From: Pseudomonadota bacterium
GTDB taxonomy: Bacteria > Pseudomonadota > Gammaproteobacteria > Burkholderiales > Burkholderiaceae_C
Direction: 5' to 3'
Assembly: GCA_021847345.1 (NCBI GenBank)
Contig: JAJZTW010000011.1
Location: 1-64,000 of the forward strand
Length of the DNA: 64,000 nt
Shown: positions 61,785-64,000 of the stretch, one piece after another
Position numbering within the stretch: the stretch's first letter is position 1
How the letters are laid out: every line of letters begins with the position of its first letter
Position numbers and translations under genes: made by a program
Notes under the pieces: model-generated
Told to the model about the DNA's origin: nothing
Database searches by the model: none
The model's input: the letters and a program-made list of their open reading frames with translations, nothing else

Positions 61785-63029
61785 ATGGAGCAACAACAAC
61801 ATCACCAGGTCCTGGTCATTGGCGGCGGCACGGCCGGCATCACCGTCGCGGCCATCCTTCGGCGCAGGGCGCCCGATGTCGGCGTGACCCTCGTGGAGCC
61901 GTCCGAGCAGCATTACTACCAGCCGGCCTTCACGCTGGTCGGTGCCGGGGTGTACCCGCTGGCGAAGACGCGGCGGCCCGAGGCCAGCCTGATCCCCGCC
62001 GGCGTGCGCTGGGTGCGCGGCGCGGCCGCCAGTTTCGAGCCCGACGCCAACACCGTGGTGCTGCAGGACGGCCAACGCCTGCGCTACGAGCATCTCGTCG
62101 TGTGCACTGGCGTCAAGCTCGACTGGAACAAGATCGAGGGCCTGGCCGACACCCTCGGGCGCAACGGAGTCTGCAGCAACTACTCCCCCGAAACGGTGAG
62201 CTACACCTGGGAGTGCGTGCAAGGCCTCGGCGAAGGCGACAAGGTGGTGTGCACCCAGGCGCCGATGCCCTTCAAGTGCCCGGGCGCTCCCCAGAAGATT
62301 GCCTACCTGATCGCCGACCGGCTGCGCCGCCGCGGCATTCTCGAGAGTTGCAGCGTGGACTTCCATACCCACGCCCCGGCGATTTTCGGGGTGCCGTATT
62401 TCGCGCGGGCACTGGACGACGTCGCCGCCGGCTACGGCATGGGCGTGCATGTGCAGCAGCAACTCGTCGCCGTGGACGGGCCGTCGCGCACCGCCACCTT
62501 CGAATACGTCGACGAAGCCCGCAAGGGGCAACGCCACACCGTGCCCTTCGACCTGCTGCACGTGTCGCCGCCGCAAAGCCCGCCGCAGGTGATCAAGGAC
62601 TCGCCGCTGGCCAACGCCGGCGGCTGGGTCGAGGTCGACCAGCACACCCTGCGGCATGTGCGCCACGACAACGTGTACGCGCTCGGCGACGTCGCCTCGA
62701 CGCCCAACTCCAAGACGGCCGCGGCGGTTCGCAAGCAGGCCCCGGTGGTGGTCGAGGGCATTCTCGCGGCGCTCGCCGGCAAGCCCGGGACGCGCGTGTA
62801 CGACGGCTATGCCTCGTGCCCGCTGACGACCTCGCTGAATCGCGCGATCCTCGCGGAGTTCATCTACGGCGGCAAGGTCACGCCGACCCTGCCGCTGAAG
62901 CCGTCGAAGCAACGCTGGATCAACTGGTGGATCAAGCTCACCGGACTGCCGTTGATGTACTGGCACTACATGCTCAAGGGCCACGTGCGCTTTCCCGCGC
63001 ACGACACCGAGTACAGCGAAGCGGCCTGA
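61785..63029 (+). CDS. sqr: Sulfide:quinone oxidoreductase, type II
   Basis: A 414-residue FAD-dependent enzyme oxidising sulfide and reducing quinone at the membrane. FAD motif VIGGGTAGITVAA at the N-terminus; YYQPAFTLVGAG; the catalytic cysteines Cys165 in PFKCPGAPQK and Cys345 in YDGYASCPLTT match the two redox cysteines of type II (mitochondrial-like) SQR; YALGDVASTPNSKTAAAVRKQAP binds flavin. The C-terminal WINWWIKLTGLPLMYWHYMLKG is an amphipathic membrane anchor. GGAG lies 6 nt before the ATG. Works alone; no sox genes nearby. Confidence 0.93.
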   Translation: MEQQQHHQVLVIGGGTAGITVAAILRRRAPDVGVTLVEPSEQHYYQPAFTLVGAGVYPLAKTRRPEASLIPAGVRWVRGAAASFEPDANTVVLQDGQRLRYEHLVVCTGVKLDWNKIEGLADTLGRNGVCSNYSPETVSYTWECVQGLGEGDKVVCTQAPMPFKCPGAPQKIAYLIADRLRRRGILESCSVDFHTHAPAIFGVPYFARALDDVAAGYGMGVHVQQQLVAVDGPSRTATFEYVDEARKGQRHTVPFDLLHVSPPQSPPQVIKDSPLANAGGWVEVDQHTLRHVRHDNVYALGDVASTPNSKTAAAVRKQAPVVVEGILAALAGKPGTRVYDGYASCPLTTSLNRAILAEFIYGGKVTPTLPLKPSKQRWINWWIKLTGLPLMYWHYMLKGHVRFPAHDTEYSEAA

Positions 63030-63059
63030 GCCACGCGGCCCGCCGGGCGGCGCGCGGCT

Positions 63060-64000
63060 TCAACGCACCCCGATGAACCTGCGCAGCAGGAAGCGCCAGC
63101 CCACCCACCACCACGGCCGAGGCCCGGCGCTGCGCGCCTTCCACGCCGCCAGTTCGTCCAGCGCCTGCTCGGGCTCCACCGGGCCGTGCGGGCCCAGGTA
63201 GAGGGGGTAGAGCAGCAGCGCACCGGCCACCAGTTCGTCGAGCTGCAGCCGGCGCTGGCGGCGCGCCAGCGGGACGCGGTCGTCGGTGAGCCCCCAGCCG
63301 CTGTAGAAGGGCTGGCCGTGGCACACCACCGGCACGCCGCGCAGCAGCGCCTCGAAGCCGGCCAGCGAGGTCAGCACCTGCAGCTCGTCGACCTGCGCCA
63401 GCATGGCCGGCATCGGCACGTCGCCCACCACCTCGTCGCAGGCCCGCAGGGCATCGTGCTCGCCGGCTCCGCGCCGGCGCAGCCCGGCCAGCACGTCGGG
63501 GTGGGGCTTGTACACCACGTAGCTGCCGGGGCGTTCGCGGCGCACCGTGCGCAGCAACTCCAGGTTGGTGCGCAGCCCCGGCGCCCCGAAGGCCAGCGAG
63601 GCGTCGCTTTCCACCTGGCCGGTCACCAGCACCACGTGGCGCGATCCCGGCGGGCGATGCCATGCCTGGCTGCCCACGTTGTACTTGCTCAGTCCCTCGC
63701 GCACCACGCGCTCGCGCAGCGCTCGCGCTCGCGCCAGCAGCCCGGGCGTGAACTCCGTCTCGGCAAGCAGGCGCTCCAGGCCCGAAGGCCGGGTGGCGTC
63801 GTAGTACATGCCCTCGGCATCCACCACCCACGACAGCGGCCTCGCAAGTTCCGCCCCCAGGCCCACCGAGCGCAGGAAGCCATCTTCCATGCGAAGCACC
63901 CGTACCCCCGGCGCCAGGCCCTGGGGAACCGGTGCCATGCCCCACAGCACCAGCGTGCCCCGCGCGGGCAGCGCGGCACCCTCGCGCAGGAACACCACCT
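63060..64000 (-). CDS. kpsC: Capsule beta-Kdo transferase KpsC family (partial, runs off window)
   Basis: The C-terminal 313 residues or more of a Capsule_synth protein; the 5-prime end lies beyond the window. Motifs: RMEDGFLRSVGLGAELARPLSWVVD (in parts), YYDATRPSGLE, VYKPHPDVLAG, TSLAGFEALLRGVPVVCHG and PFYSGWGLTDD, all typical of KpsC/LipA. KpsC adds alternating beta-Kdo residues to the capsule lipid anchor and works with KpsS. The full-length family is usually about twice this size. Convergent with sqr. Confidence 0.9.
   Translation of the reverse strand, partial: VVFLREGAALPARGTLVLWGMAPVPQGLAPGVRVLRMEDGFLRSVGLGAELARPLSWVVDAEGMYYDATRPSGLERLLAETEFTPGLLARARALRERVVREGLSKYNVGSQAWHRPPGSRHVVLVTGQVESDASLAFGAPGLRTNLELLRTVRRERPGSYVVYKPHPDVLAGLRRRGAGEHDALRACDEVVGDVPMPAMLAQVDELQVLTSLAGFEALLRGVPVVCHGQPFYSGWGLTDDRVPLARRQRRLQLDELVAGALLLYPLYLGPHGPVEPEQALDELAAWKARSAGPRPWWWVGWRFLLRRFIGVR

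Overview
The window is strongly GC-rich and looks like the chromosome of a betaproteobacterium of the order Burkholderiales. The main support is the gene order pyrG-kdsA-eno-ftsB, the aat-bpt pair and the gamma-carbonic anhydrase/hslO pair. A type II sulfide:quinone oxidoreductase and a periplasmic PQQ dehydrogenase with its own cytochrome c suggest a respiratory, possibly sulfur-oxidising lifestyle. The genus cannot be fixed from this sequence. I saw no rRNA, tRNA or CRISPR array.

Layout. 1-5.3 kb: an atypical SDR protein, a cytochrome c, a PQQ dehydrogenase with a lanthanide-type DxD motif, and a PBP7-like endopeptidase. 5.3-18 kb: housekeeping genes (IclR regulator, bpt, aat, gamma-CA, hslO, ftsB, eno, kdsA, pyrG, an alpha/beta hydrolase, mutS, a membrane protein). 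18-20 kb: a 162-bp MITE-like element (half of a second copy opens the window), then an RsbQ-type hydrolase paired with a PAS-GGDEF cyclase. 20.4-25.4 kb: a complete chaperone-usher fimbria operon. 25.6-28.4 kb: 1-Cys peroxiredoxin, small proteins, amidase.

28.5-44.2 kb is the most distinctive part. Two paralogous type IV pilus tip clusters, each pilE-fimT-pilV-pilW-pilX-pilY1, flank a porin and a periplasmic DsrE-like protein. In both, the PilY1-type protein has an L-type-lectin-like N-terminal domain ahead of the PilY1/PilC beta-propeller. The second pilV carries two in-frame copies of an 81-bp hairpin-rich repeat inside its cleaved leader, and the second PilW has a long [N/D]QGNG repeat tail.

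44.3-52.5 kb is a signalling block: a REC-HTH regulator, then an EAL protein, a hybrid histidine kinase, a membrane GGDEF protein and a REC-HD-GYP protein, joined by ATGA overlaps or a 9-nt gap. It sits directly after the second pilus cluster, so c-di-GMP control of adhesion is a reasonable inference. 52.5-64 kb holds capsule/exopolysaccharide genes (KpsD/CtrA-like exporter, glycosyltransferase, FemAB-like protein, epimerase, KpsS, and part of KpsC). They are interrupted by a PIN/Phd toxin-antitoxin pair, a duplicated 3-prime fragment of kpsS, an HDOD protein and sqr.

Taken together, the accessory part is a surface-adhesion and biofilm region: one chaperone-usher fimbria, two lectin-tipped type IV pilus tip sets, a capsule locus and dense c-di-GMP machinery.
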